From the NCBI RefSeq assembly GCF_003073045.1, contig NC_037593.1, positions 1,851,525-1,915,524 on the forward strand: DNA of 64,000 nucleotides. Reading direction: 5' to 3'. The DNA is from Pomacea canaliculata (Eukaryota > Mollusca > Gastropoda > Architaenioglossa > Ampullariidae). The position numbers and the translations under genes were made by a program. Below, one piece after another: positions 34,101 to 46,200 of the stretch; position 1 is the stretch's first letter; the number at the start of each line of letters is the position of its first letter. The notes under the pieces are model-generated. The model ran no database searches and was not told the DNA's origin. It worked only from the letters and a program-made list of their open reading frames with translations.

Positions 34101-36251
34101 CTTGCCTTCTTTGCATTTTGAGTTTTAAATTATTGGATTTGCCAATTTTACCTCTAATACCCAAACAGTGTTGTTTCTTTATTGTTGAAAGGAAGGAGCA
34201 TTAAATGAAGAGTGGAGAATCGCTGGAAGTAGCATTAGCCATAAACATTTGTCTATCTCATACCTGACTCATCGGGTACATTAGAGGGGCTGCTGAACTG
34301 ATAAGGATTCCATCTTAACTGTTGAACACATGCACACAAACTCATTATGCTTCAGCACCAGTGATCAGCTGATTGAACTTGTGCTGTCATATGTAAATTG
34401 ACATGAAATTCACAAGCATATCACCGCAGCAGGTGCTGTTCCAGACAAGAAAAATTTTCTTGTAGTAGTCTGAAGTTTCTGAATATTGAAGAATTCTTGG
34501 AAAAACTTGTTAACATTCAGGCAGCAACTGTTTTTTAAAACTCCTGCAAGTTGTTCCTTTACCAGTTATGCTTTTCTTTAAAACTTGGTTATATGGTAGA
34601 ATACAAAAGTACCTTTGTAAGTGGCCTGTTGTGGGTGCATTACAGTGGAGCTCATCGACCACTGTGGCCACGGTATGGAGAGTATGACTATGTGCCACCC
34701 CAGCGCTGGCTTCATAGTCTTGAGGTATGACACTTGTAATATTTCCATAATTTTATGCAAGTGCAGACTCCCAAATAGAATTAGTATGTTCAGATCAGTG
34801 AAATTAAGGCTTTGCTTGCAAACACATGAGTTTGCATGCACTCACACACATGTTTGCAACTACAATTTGCATAGATATAGATTCTTTGTGGTGCTGCTTA
34901 TGGTCTTACAGTATGTATCAGGGTAACAGTATATACAAATGTGTATTTATTGTCAGATTTTAATGTTTTCACATGCTTTTTTATCAGCATGGGGGCATTG
35001 TTTTTCTGTATCACCCTTGTGCTGATGCAAAACAAGTTGAGCAGCTGCGAGAAATAGCCAAAGGATGCCTCTACAAACACATCATCACACCCAACAAAAA
35101 TCTTTCCCTGGACACCCCATATGCTGCCTTAGCCTGGGGCTGTAAGCTGCTGATGAGCTCTGTGGTTCCCTCCAGAGTTGTAACTTTTATCAAGGTGGGT
35201 TAACATTTGAGCTAGCTTGGGTTATCGTAAGCTACTACGAGAGTTCACATCCATGAAGTAAGGCTTGGTTTAGTGCTAGTGAATGTGTTTTATGCATATT
35301 GTGGATTTTTTCAGACCCACTTCGCAGATGAATGAATGCAAATGAAACTGATTGCACTGATGAGAAAGTATGTGTAAATTCCAGTGTGAATAAAGAAATA
35401 ACAATGATCAAGCATTGTTTAGTGAGACACACGATATCGTGTATTTGTGTATGATGTTTATATGTTTGTGTTTGTTTTCATGCACAGGAACATGCTCTAA
35501 AAGGTCATGAAGGCCATGTGAATGCAGATGGCCAGTACAGCAAGGCCCTGAGAGTCCCTGCAACACACCAGCTTTATGAGGAAGACACTGAGGCCAGCCT
35601 TTGCCACATGCTGACCAGTGTGAGTCATGTTGACTGCATTAGTCTTTTCTTGTCTTGTTGTGAGCAAAAGATATTGAAAACAATTATTTCTCCCCATTTT
35701 ATGGCTTTTTAGGATGATGAAGATAATATAACATTCAGAAAAAGATATCAGCCAATCATTTCATTTTTAACATAGTTAAAAGTAGGTTAGGCAAATAGAT
35801 ATGTAAGAAAATGAAACATATTGTATCATGTTAGATGGTTCAGAAAAATGTGGAATATAAAGACAATATGCACTTCCTATAGCACATGTCTGTTCTTATT
35901 CCAGGCTAGCCAATAAAAATATACAGTGACTTTGACTTCTCTGCTTCTGCATATATTTATATTTCAATTTATACAGTCATATATCAGTTTAACATTAAGA
36001 TGATGGTTTATTTACAGGAAGGAAATAATAATCAGGACAGTTTAGCTGTCCATGGTGAAGATGGCAAAACCTTTTCCAGTACTGGTGAAACAAAATCAAG
36101 CTCTGATAGGTATTTCTCCTCAGTATCAGATATTGTAAACCGGATTGCAGCTGATTCTGCAAGAAGACGCAGTCGTCTGGATGAGGAATCAGCGAAACTG
36201 AATCGGAACATTCAAAAGCTGATAACTGCCTTTCGTAAGTTCCAGCAATAG
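31135..36251 (+). CDS. TP53I13-like: TP53I13-like secreted/lumenal protein with DUF3105-type core, complete
   Basis: Eight coding exons join in phase to 344 aa: 31135-31344, 32337-32411, 33091-33132, 34022-34077, 34646-34724, 34988-35194, 35488-35619 and 36018-36251. The start [17 protein letters not shown] gives a signal peptide (cut near residue 24). The core reads [17 protein letters not shown], then [20 protein letters not shown] (ending near residue 164). This follows the bacterial DUF3105 pattern PPTSGPH...VHNLEHGGVV. The segment VFLYHPCAD through [20 protein letters not shown] resembles human TP53I13 (VTFLYHPCAH; TAWGLALEMAWVEP). Several Cys fit a lumenal fold. The C-terminal 77 aa are polar with a basic helix ([20 protein letters not shown]) and, unlike human TP53I13, no clear membrane segment. 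Biochemical function is unknown; human TP53I13 is a p53-induced growth-related protein. An L2 LINE scrap lies in the first coding intron. Confidence 0.85.
31517..31549. repeat. TG/TA microsatellite
   Basis: Alternating purine-pyrimidine tract GTGTGTGTGTATATATATAT followed by GTGTGTGT, in a TP53I13-like intron. Confidence 0.85.
31640..32230 (+). mobile_element. L2-like LINE fragment, C-terminal RT and 3' region
   Basis: The frame encodes [20 protein letters not shown] then DFKLSTLCF, the standard L2/CR1 post-RT segment (HWLPVxxRIxYKxxxLxxK). After a C9 homopolymer, broken frames carry [17 protein letters not shown] and a WNSLP-like box. It lies wholly in the intron between TP53I13-like exons 31344 and 32337, in sense orientation. 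Confidence 0.8.
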
Positions 36252-36689
36252 GTACTTGCTGATCCATGGACTAAAGTCCTCCTGAAAGATATTGGAAAAA
36301 AAACTTTTCTCGAAGATGCTTGCCTTTATCATAGTGTATTTATGACAATGAAAAGCATATAGTCAGATAGTATAAAATGTGTTTACTTTTCTGAAGACTG
36401 TTATATAGATTACATTCTTAAAGAATGTTTTATATAATAAGTTGTAAGACAAGGTACTTCATTAACCAAAGAATTTATGGGAACCTACTGTGAAACTGAT
36501 AATTTATTTTTAAATGTTTCAGTAGCCACACTGGTCTTTTATTTTTCTTGTAACTAATTTAAGCTACTTGTCGCCAAAAAAATTGACATTAATGACACTT
36601 CAAATTGTTGGTAATTATTTTCTGTCTTGGGTATGGCCTGTATAAGTAATCATACCTAAACCTTATACATGTAGTGTCCTTTTTGTTGG

Positions 36690-36743
36690 CTCTAGTCATT
36701 TCCCCTCTTTGCAGGACTCTAGTCATTTCCCCTCTTTGCAGGA
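36690..36743. repeat. Perfect 27-bp tandem duplication
   Basis: Two identical adjacent copies of a 27-base unit starting CTCTAGTCATTTCCCCTCTT. It lies in the presumed 3' UTR of the TP53I13-like gene. Confidence 0.95.
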
Positions 36744-39167
36744 TATAAAAATAACTTGTTGATTTGACTTGTTTTTGCTCTCTGTTGACTCCTTCCAAAA
36801 TATTTTAAACATAATGAAGGAGTAGAACAAAAATAATTTGTAGAAGTCTAGTTTTACTGCCTACAAAATATACTTGATCTCAACCACTCAATAGGATTCC
36901 ATTTTCATTGTCTCAAAGGATAAATTTGCATTGATTTTTGTCATAGTCTTTCCATTCATCCTTACAAGTTAAATCTGTACCTCCTTTGTGTATGTCTTTT
37001 GGAAACTGTGATAACAAGCTGGAACTATATTACATTAACTATTTATAGTAAGTTAAAATAAATTTATGGATCTGTTTACCCATGACTTTTGTCTGTGAGA
37101 TGATTTAGCTGTTGTACTGTTGTTTTTCTAAAAATTGTTCCCAGAGTACAGGTAAAGATTATAAGCTTACTTGTTATAATAAAGCAGTAGAATATCTGTA
37201 GTTACAAAAAATGATAAATATTATGCATCCATACTGATAAAAATTTGTTGTCTTCCTCTCAGGTTAAAAAGCAGATAAATGGAATGGATATTATTTGAGT
37301 TAAGTGAGCCTTTGATGCAGAACTCTGAGAAGTGAATATAAGTTGACAATCAGTGAACCTGTTACAAAAGTACATTCTGAATGACAAATGTTAGAAAAGG
37401 CCTCACACCCTTTTTTTTGTTGTTGTTTTTGTTTTTGTTTTGAGAAAGTAGAAAGAGCTCAAAAGACCTTAGCTTCAAGTTCATTACAACTGACAATACC
37501 AGGTCATTATGATGATACATTTCATCAGAAGCTTGATTGACCCATTTATCTTCGAAAAGTCAGGTAGAAAATTTCAGCAATATCTTGCTGCCAGGTTGAA
37601 CTAGTGATTCGATTAGAAGTGCCTAACTCTCTGTTACCAAGTGAAAGACTTTCTGTGCAGAAATTTGCATCAGTTGCTTGAAGTGAATCACTGCAGTACA
37701 GTACTATAGACCATCTCAGTCTGGCTCCTTACTTCTCCATTGGCACACCTCTGACACAGTTTGAAAGATTTTCCTAACATTTGCTTTTTACAATCGAATT
37801 TTGCCATTGGTTTGATTCCTAGCCTTTGCCAAAATCAATTTATCTGTCAGAGTTGCAACTAAACACAAAGAGTAATATTGTGAGAGTAACTTCATCCCTT
37901 ATACTTGTTTGCCATAATTTTAATTACTGGCTGCTGTAAGTCAAACAGAGAATAACTGAGAACCAATCACACTGAAGCAGTCGACTTTTCTGCTTTATAT
38001 TAGAAGAGCAGCAACATTTAACTCTTCTGATGTTCTGTAGACTGTTATGTAGTATGATACATTCCCCATATACTTTCTTACCTATGATGCAGAAAAATTC
38101 AGTAGTTAATATTTGGAAGTACACATACTCATTTACATGTATCCCCCTTTTTAATTGTATGCTAGATTTAGCTCAATTTTTTTTCTTTTTTACTTATAGA
38201 CATGTATTTTTAAGTTGAAGGAGTGGGATACCTTGACAGAAATCACTTTCAGAAAATATGGATGTATGTCATGGAGATGGACTTTCTGAAATTTGTTTAT
38301 ACAGCTTTCATGAGAAGCAAGCCTTGTAATTTATATCTGAAGCTATGTAACTGACATTTACAGTGTCTAGAAGACAATCTCTAAACTTTTTTTTCACATT
38401 GCAGACATGTTATGCAGGTTAACGTCAAGTCGCTTGGCGATTTTGATGTGAAGGATATAACTGAGTCACTTGCATTTTAAAGAGAAAATCTAAGCTGTAA
38501 AATAACTACAGATAAGTAGACTATTTCTTCAACGTGCAATAATTTTTGCTACAAATATTTTATTTACTTTGATTTGCATTCTTTCAGATATTTTTTGTAC
38601 TTCTTGTACACTGAGATCTCTTAGATTATATACAGTTTTATGTTAAGTCGTACATCACAATTTTTCAGTTTCTGCTGCTGTGCATTTGGTTGTCAGATTC
38701 TAGGAATGTATGTGAAGAGAGTATTGTGATAATCACGAACTAATATCCTATACGCGTCCTTGGTGATAATTTTGATAATTTAAGAGGAAAAACACTGAGG
38801 AATATCCACGCTTTTTAAAAAACATTGTAGTTTTACATTGCTGTTTATTGATTTTTTGTTTGTTTGTGTTTGTAGGGACATCCTTAGTGTGTTTGTTTTT
38901 TTTTTCAAAATTGTGCAGGCTGCATGTGCGTTAAAAAATACTTTGACACCTTAAAGTAACAGAGTATTGAGCCCAAGCATGCCAGTCTTTGTCCTTGTTC
39001 AACAATTGGTTATGGCCAGTGAATAGAAATTTATCTCGATGCTTTTCCACATTCCAGTTTTGTCATCTATTCAGGAATGAGTTGCATTTACAAAAAATTA
39101 AAATTTAAAGAAATTAAAACCATGTATCTTTGTACAGTACTTTAAAAACTTTTTATCTAGTTTACAT

Positions 39168-39350
39168 CAGAGGTACCCGACCTACAGCCCGCAGGCCACA
39201 TCCCACATCCGGCCCGCTCATCTTAGCCAGACACAACATAATATTTTATTTTTAACATCATGATTCTGGCAAAACCACCATGTTCTAGCCTGCGAGACTT
39301 TCTATTGAGTCCAGTGCGGCCGTCAGGTGAAAAAAGGTTGGGCACCACTG
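39168..39350. mobile_element. hAT-type MITE (183 bp) with 8-bp TSD
   Basis: Ends CAGAGGTACCCGACCT and AGGTTGGGCACCACTG form imperfect inverted repeats. The interior has the GGCCCGC/GCGGCC blocks common in this MITE type. Flanks are GTTTACAT (39160-39167) and CTTTACAT (39351-39358), an 8-bp duplication with one mismatch and the hAT nTnnnnAn form. A related half-element is seen at about 48344. Confidence 0.9.
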
Positions 39351-42300
39351 CTTTACATTATACATGATATACTCATAGAAATATAATAGTCATTGTTAAT
39401 CCAGTTATCTATTTCACTGTTGTGTTATTGATGTTATGCCTGCAACTTTCTCTATGCATTTTAATTTTACATCGTTGAATTACTTTTAAAAAGCCGAATA
39501 CATGTATAAGGTATGCTCAAGTTTGCTTCTTTGAATTCAGTAAAATAAATTTCAGTTATTTCCATACTTCTGTTGAACTAGGAAAATTTAATACCTGAAT
39601 GGCTAGATGAAAGCGACTTAAATGTGCAGATATTTTTAATGAAAATATAGAAGATATGCAGACATTATGGAACATGCATAAGACATGTCTTGTGATCTTA
39701 GAAAAGAATTAACTTTTTGAGTCTGTCCAGACTGATGTGTGTCCCTTCTTATCAAAATTTAGATGGAGCCCAGAAAGTACAAAAGGATAATTATTAGTCA
39801 AGTTTATAGGTAGTGCACCTCTTGCCTCGTATGTTACTTATGTTGTTCTTACAGAAAAATGTGCTTTTCTCTTTGTCATACTTCGCTTGTCAAGCATCAA
39901 CTTGCCTTTTTCTTGGAGAAATGTAGATAAGGTTATAAAGTTCAAGTTGTGAAAGAACACTTTGCAAAAAAAAAAAAAAAGAAGTTTATCCTAAACACTT
40001 CCCCTGAGGACAACCGAATGTTTTTTCTGGAAGATGATAAAGTTACACTGTGGTTCTTATATTTTCTTCTCTCAATTCTAGTAGAATTATGACAACATAG
40101 TACAAAGAACAATTAAAGTCTGTGTATTTAAAACATGTTCTTTTAATTCTTTGTCATAAGACATAAACACTTCACCATCTGTTCTTAAAAAAATTGTTGT
40201 TAAAATGGATATTCTTGCATTTTTTCTCCTTTTTATTTTCACTCTCTCACACACATACACCCCTGACTTGCAACAATCTTACACAGTCTTAACAACGCCT
40301 TCCAACAAATTAGACTTATGTGACACAAAAGTCTGCACCGTTAAAAGCAAAGTTAGTGCAAGCTGTATTCATCTATTCTGTCCACTATATTCTTCATTCT
40401 TTGACATTATGAGGATATTTTTAGCACTTCTAAGCATATGAACTTGGCATAAGGCTATACTGAAAACATAATAAACTAATCTGCAAACACTTCAATATGT
40501 GAGAAAATGAAACTTGTTAAAACCAGATTAAAAAACAAAAACAAAACTGTTAATTTGTATTGGTGACCATAACTATAATCAGTCAACTGCTAGGTTTGTA
40601 TGATAAAATAAAAAAATAACATTTGAATTCCAGTTTAAATTTATCCTGTAGTATTGATAAAGATACAAAAATAAGTTACAACAAGCAACAGGTTGCTAAA
40701 ATTTTTACAGAGGAGCATACTCAAGACCACAATGTACATGTTTCATGCTTTTTCCCCATTTGGTCAACGTTTTATCCTTTGGTTAAATATTTGTTGTGGA
40801 AATAAATATTCCCACTATCTCTCCCCTCCAAAAAAACCCGATTATTTTTTAAAATTACCAAAACATAAATGGTTAGTAATCTTTTAAAAAAAAACAAAAT
40901 TAATCCTAAAACAGTCACAAAGAAAAGCATGAAGAGAAAAAAAAAGTACAACAGCAGAAACTCAAAAACTGATCATTTCTGAATTTTATTCTCCATTGTA
41001 AACAATTCCTGGTTTCTTTCAAAGATGTACAGGGCAGTACATAAAGTGACAAATCCAATCTTCAGCACATTCAGATTTGCATTCCAGTTTAGTAACACCT
41101 TTAGCTAAATAGTAAACAATTTGTTCCACTCTCAAAAATATTTCTAGTGAGCTGAAACAAACACAGCTCCCATTTAAAAGAAATATACAGAAATATTACA
41201 GAACCCATTAAAGTGTGGTGTGAGAACCCGCAACTTTGTTAGCATCATCAATGAACTCTGTGGCTCCTTGCATCAAGCTTTGTGTTACTTGTGCAAGACT
41301 ATGTAAAAGGTAATTAGAGGTTGATGGTTTTTGAGATAAAAGTTTTCAGTTCACTGTTCAGCATCCATATAAATGTCCTAATAAAGCAAAACATAACTGC
41401 AGAAAATCTAACAAGTCGTACAAATAAATGAGATACCAAACAAACAAGTCAGATTTCATTCAGCCGCAGTCTCTTAATGATGATCACAACCCATTCAATA
41501 CTGAAATGGTGGAACAAATGGAGCAGCGAGATCAAAGGAATGGAATGATACATAGTCTAAAGTACCTGTTTGTCTTTAAATATAAAACAAATGAAGAATT
41601 ATCACATTTGCTACTTCTTCATTGCCTCTTGGATCAAAACTTAAGGCACTCTGACAAGCACCAAGTTGCCTATTTGCTGGTGATGTACTAAATTTTGTCC
41701 ATATTAATATTGTTCTTCAAAATGTCTTTTAAAAAGCACACTGAACCAAATGAACTGGGTCCTTCTGATGTTTCATGTAAAAAGTACACACACACATATA
41801 TACATAGATCTTTAATGCTTGACTGATCTTATATATCCTAACATCTTCATCCACCATGTAATGAATAAATGCTTGTATGACCTCAAATGCAGATGATAAC
41901 AACTTTTTATGTCACAAACCAAATTTGAATGAAAAGAATCTCCCCCAAAACACATCAAAACAAAAACAGAAGTTTTTATATCACAGTTCCTTCTCCCGTG
42001 CTACATCAACTTCCTTCATTTTCATTCATGTCCAGATCTTAGTCACTGGCCAATGGAATGGAGCACTTACAAAGATGCCAATCTATTTTTGCATTATCTA
42101 CCACACTCACTGCTGGGTGTAGCTTTACAAAATATACATACAGCATCTTCTACATCTTTCTGATCTTTCACAATAATGTAAATATGAAGCAGAATTCATG
42201 TCCATTGCAGCATTATGGATGAAATGCTGATTGTTTTGTGCATAGTAATATTAAATTTCCTGAAAAATGTGAAGACTCTTTGACTTGTAATCAGCATTGT

Positions 42301-43234
42301 AGCTGTCAAGTCTTGTCAACAGTTATAAACATTAGTTGTTACAGGATTATTAATATTTCTGGGAAAAGCAGATGTTGACTGAGCTAAAAGTCACTGAAGG
42401 CTGCAGCCAATCTGAATGCTTCCACCTTAGGCTAACAAGGTGTTTCCATAATGATATGCCTAACTCTATGTCACAGAAAATGCAATGAAACCTTGTTTCT
42501 CCTGAATAGACTAGAGTAATTTGCTGAGTAGTATAAGGTAATGAAATTTAGTCATAGAAGGTTCCCAACCTGGGTTAGCTTTCAATCTTAAGTCAGCAGC
42601 TTGGACATTCCAGCAAGATACTCAATTTGCATGGGCAGATTTGGAAAGTTATCTCTAACAGCAGCACATAAAAGAAAGATTTTGGGCCAAATGCTGTTCA
42701 ATGAAAGGACAGTGTAACAAACTCTACAGATTCTATCCCCATTACTTGATCCAACAATCTGGAAAAAAATAGCAACTGAACAGCAACTTAGATATAAAGT
42801 GAGCTTCAACATAGAAATAAAACATAGTTTTGGTAAAAGGCTACAACTTGCATTAAATGCAGGTCTCTCCTCCTCATGGAACTGAATCTTTCACTTGTAT
42901 CAGCATGTAAATGTTTTTGACAGTCTTAATAAAACTAGTCAATATAAAATGAACGATGTCAGTGGTGTTTTGTAAATATGTTCAGAATTTTATTCAAAAT
43001 AAGAATTAGTACCTTTCAAAAGGTAAATCACATCGAGAAAGACTTAATAATGCAGAAACATTATAAAGTACTATTTCAGTCCACAGGCTCTTCCACAAAC
43101 TTCTGTGTGAAATCTGACCAGCAGCTAGACCATACTGTATATTAAGTTTTATAAGAAATTTCGATGAAGCTGAACAGGATGAAAATCATGCCACAAAAAC
43201 CTCTCCATAAATCCACATCGGCTGAACCAACAAA

Positions 43235-46200
43235 TCAAGATAGTGTGCCCAGAGCCTGGCCAAAACGGATCTTTTGCCCGTCATGGACCTTAAACTGGAA
43301 ACCTTTAGGAGCTTCAAAAATAAGCACAATCGTTGAACCAAGGTTAAATTCCCCAAACATGGATCCTTTAGCTACCTGAATGGACGACTGGAAGACTTTA
43401 TCAAAGTAGGCACCCTCAGGATACTTGGAACGTGTGTTTGTCTTCAGATCCTGTTCCAAGAACAAACACTCTTTAAGCACATCCGCATTCATTAAAGTTT
43501 GTTCATGCAAAAAAATTATATGCAAAAGAATAATGGTAGGGAAAATACTAAACCTGAAAACTTAAATCGTTATTACCTTTGTCAACAAATGCAAGAAAAG
43601 TACATCTGTGAGAAAGTTCCAGGTTATTTTTTACAGATGACTGACGACAGTACCTACCTCATCACAATAGATCTTGATAGAGCCTACATTGGTGGCACCA
43701 ACAGCACACATAGAGAAGAAACCATGATCCCATGTTCCTGTGTACACGGCTCGCTCATTGAAGTTAAACAGACCCTGAATCCAGCGTGCAATGCCAGGGT
43801 TGACACTCAGAAGTTCTCCTGCAATTGACAATGTCTCTTGACTGTGCATCTGCACGTGCACAGCTCTGCAAAAGCTGGCTATTTCGGTTAAAACTTCACA
43901 ATTAATTTGCAGTCTCTTCTTATTTATGATCTTTTTATAATTGCATGGCCCCCATTCTCTTTAAAACAGACTTTAAAAAAATAATACCACCACCTAGCCA
44001 AAAGCCAATAGCTTTCTTTGAAAGTTTCTATAACTGTCATAGCATTATAAATATTATTCAAATTAATCTGATTTCTGTTGACATAACACAACTAGGCTGT
44101 TGTGGGAATATCAATTCCTTATATGCTATTTTCACAAAATGATTTACAACATCTATGCAACTATTCTTTTCCGAATTTGGCCTTGGTGATTAAAAAAAGC
44201 TAAGCAACATAGCCTGAACTGGATTCCTATAATTATACGTCCAAAGACATGTAACAATTCCTATTTCTCAAAGTAAAATAACGATTAACAAAAATAAAAA
44301 ATAAAGAACTGGAAAAATCAAAAAGCAAGCTTGGTGTCAGTCTCACCTGGGAAATGACGGCGGTGGTGGAGAACCCAGTTGGTTGGGGAGTGAAAGCGGT
44401 GGTAGTCTCCAGGGGCAAGGTAGATAATGCAGTGAAAGAGATCATGGTCAGGCTGCATGCCTAACTCCTCTTGATACTCCGTGTCAGATATGTGGTTGAT
44501 GTTAGTGGACTTGGCATCACGCCAAGTCTGTGGACCAAGGAAACCCCGCAAAGAGTATGTCACTCCCTTCACTTGTTCCAAAATACCATTCTCCACTCGT
44601 CCGTAGTGTAAAATCTTTCCGTCTGAGGGGCTTGTCTGGGGTAAAAAAGCCAAACACATTCATCATTACAGAAGAATATCAACATGTCATGTTATCTTCA
44701 AGTTTTAGAAAAACTTTTAGACTGTAAAACTGATTGATTCATTACTGAAATTAAATGCCTAACAGGTAGCTCAGAAGCTATCTCATGACAGGTTGGCAGA
44801 AAAGAATACACAAAATTTAACTATATCTAAACGGTAGAAAGTCTTTACCAGGACATAATTATCATCAATTGGTCTGACATCAGGCTTCAGCTGTCGACGG
44901 AAAAACTCTCCTAAATTTCTGTAATGTCGCAGATCTTCAACCTCAGCTTCATCCAGACGGCATCCAAACATCCAGATATACAAACTCAAAAGAGGCCGCC
45001 GCAGGAAGATGGGCAATTCCAACTCGTTGAATCGTCCCCATAATCGTGACATAGCCTTTAAAGGCATTTTCCGATAAAGGGTTACCTGTAACATCCATTG
45101 GTGTTGTTTTCAAACAAAATACAAACTTTAAGGTTTTAAAGTTGCAAGATATTAAGTGTTTATATTTCAGTCATTAAAATGCACCAAAAATTCAACAACT
45201 TACACAGCTTTTGCATTCTCTTTGTCTCAGAGAATATCTTTGCACACAGAAACAGCGAAAAAGCCTTTTCCTCCATGGAATAATTCTACGCTGAAGTCGT
45301 AAAGATGCATACATGGAGCCGTTTGGCATTGAAGGAGATTAGCAGTTCAACTGGTATGTAAGGAACTTTCTTTTTCAAAAATTCCCCAGCTTGAAGCATC
45401 CATCAGAATGTCTATTTAATTACCTTTCATGGTGCTTCCTCTGACATGTCCAGTAAAACACCAACCTTCCCATTCCAGCAACATCACTGAGAAGTGGCCA
45501 ACAACATTTTCACATTCTAATTTTACACCCAGCCATCAGGAAAAGACCTACATAAGGTCACACTGTATTCATAGCACTAAGTAAATCGAGGTGACATCGT
45601 AAACCAAAATGAGTCCACTGGGCATGGGACAAATGCTATGACCCTGCTTTCTAATCTTTGATCACAATTTCAGAATGACATCGACAAAGGTGGCACCACT
45701 GCTCAGACATCTTCCTACCTTAACAGGTGATACATAGGGCAACGATCACATAGGTCAAAGATTCATAAAGCTGGCTGTTTAGTGGAGAAGGTCAATGACT
45801 TAAGTTGATAAATTGCTATGCCCAATCGGTACATCTAAAAGTACAACCTAGTAAAGATTAAACTGATCAACTATGTCACGACCTCTTCATACAAACACAG
45901 TGACTTGGGCTTTAGAACAAAGGGTACAAGGATCACTGGATCTTTCCAGATACACTATGTGGTCTGATGGTGTGAGTGACCAACATGAACTGTATGAGAT
46001 AAAAATGCATTACATGTAGGTCAGCAACTCTTATAGGTGCTGCATAAACATTAAGACTATCCCTTCCACAAGCATGAGAAAGTGGCTAAACTTAAGACTG
46101 GAGACTCAAAACTCTTTTAAAGACATCCTAGGCACATAAATCAATAGAGATTTTTGATGGTTAAGCCAAAACTTTGGCTTTAAGCTTTCAGACAGCTTAA

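Larger units (their letters stand above)
36252..43234. other. Convergent 3' region between TP53I13-like gene and PISD
   Basis: Seven kilobases of AT-rich sequence with no recognised exon. Plus-strand AATAAA signals at 37057 and 37178 would end the TP53I13-like 3' UTR after about 0.9 kb; later candidates exist (39544). For PISD, a minus-strand AATAAA (plus TTTATT at 42989-42994) lies about 240 bases past the stop. The stretch holds a 27-bp tandem duplication (36690) and a hAT MITE (39168). The open frames here are short and AT-driven. Confidence 0.5.
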
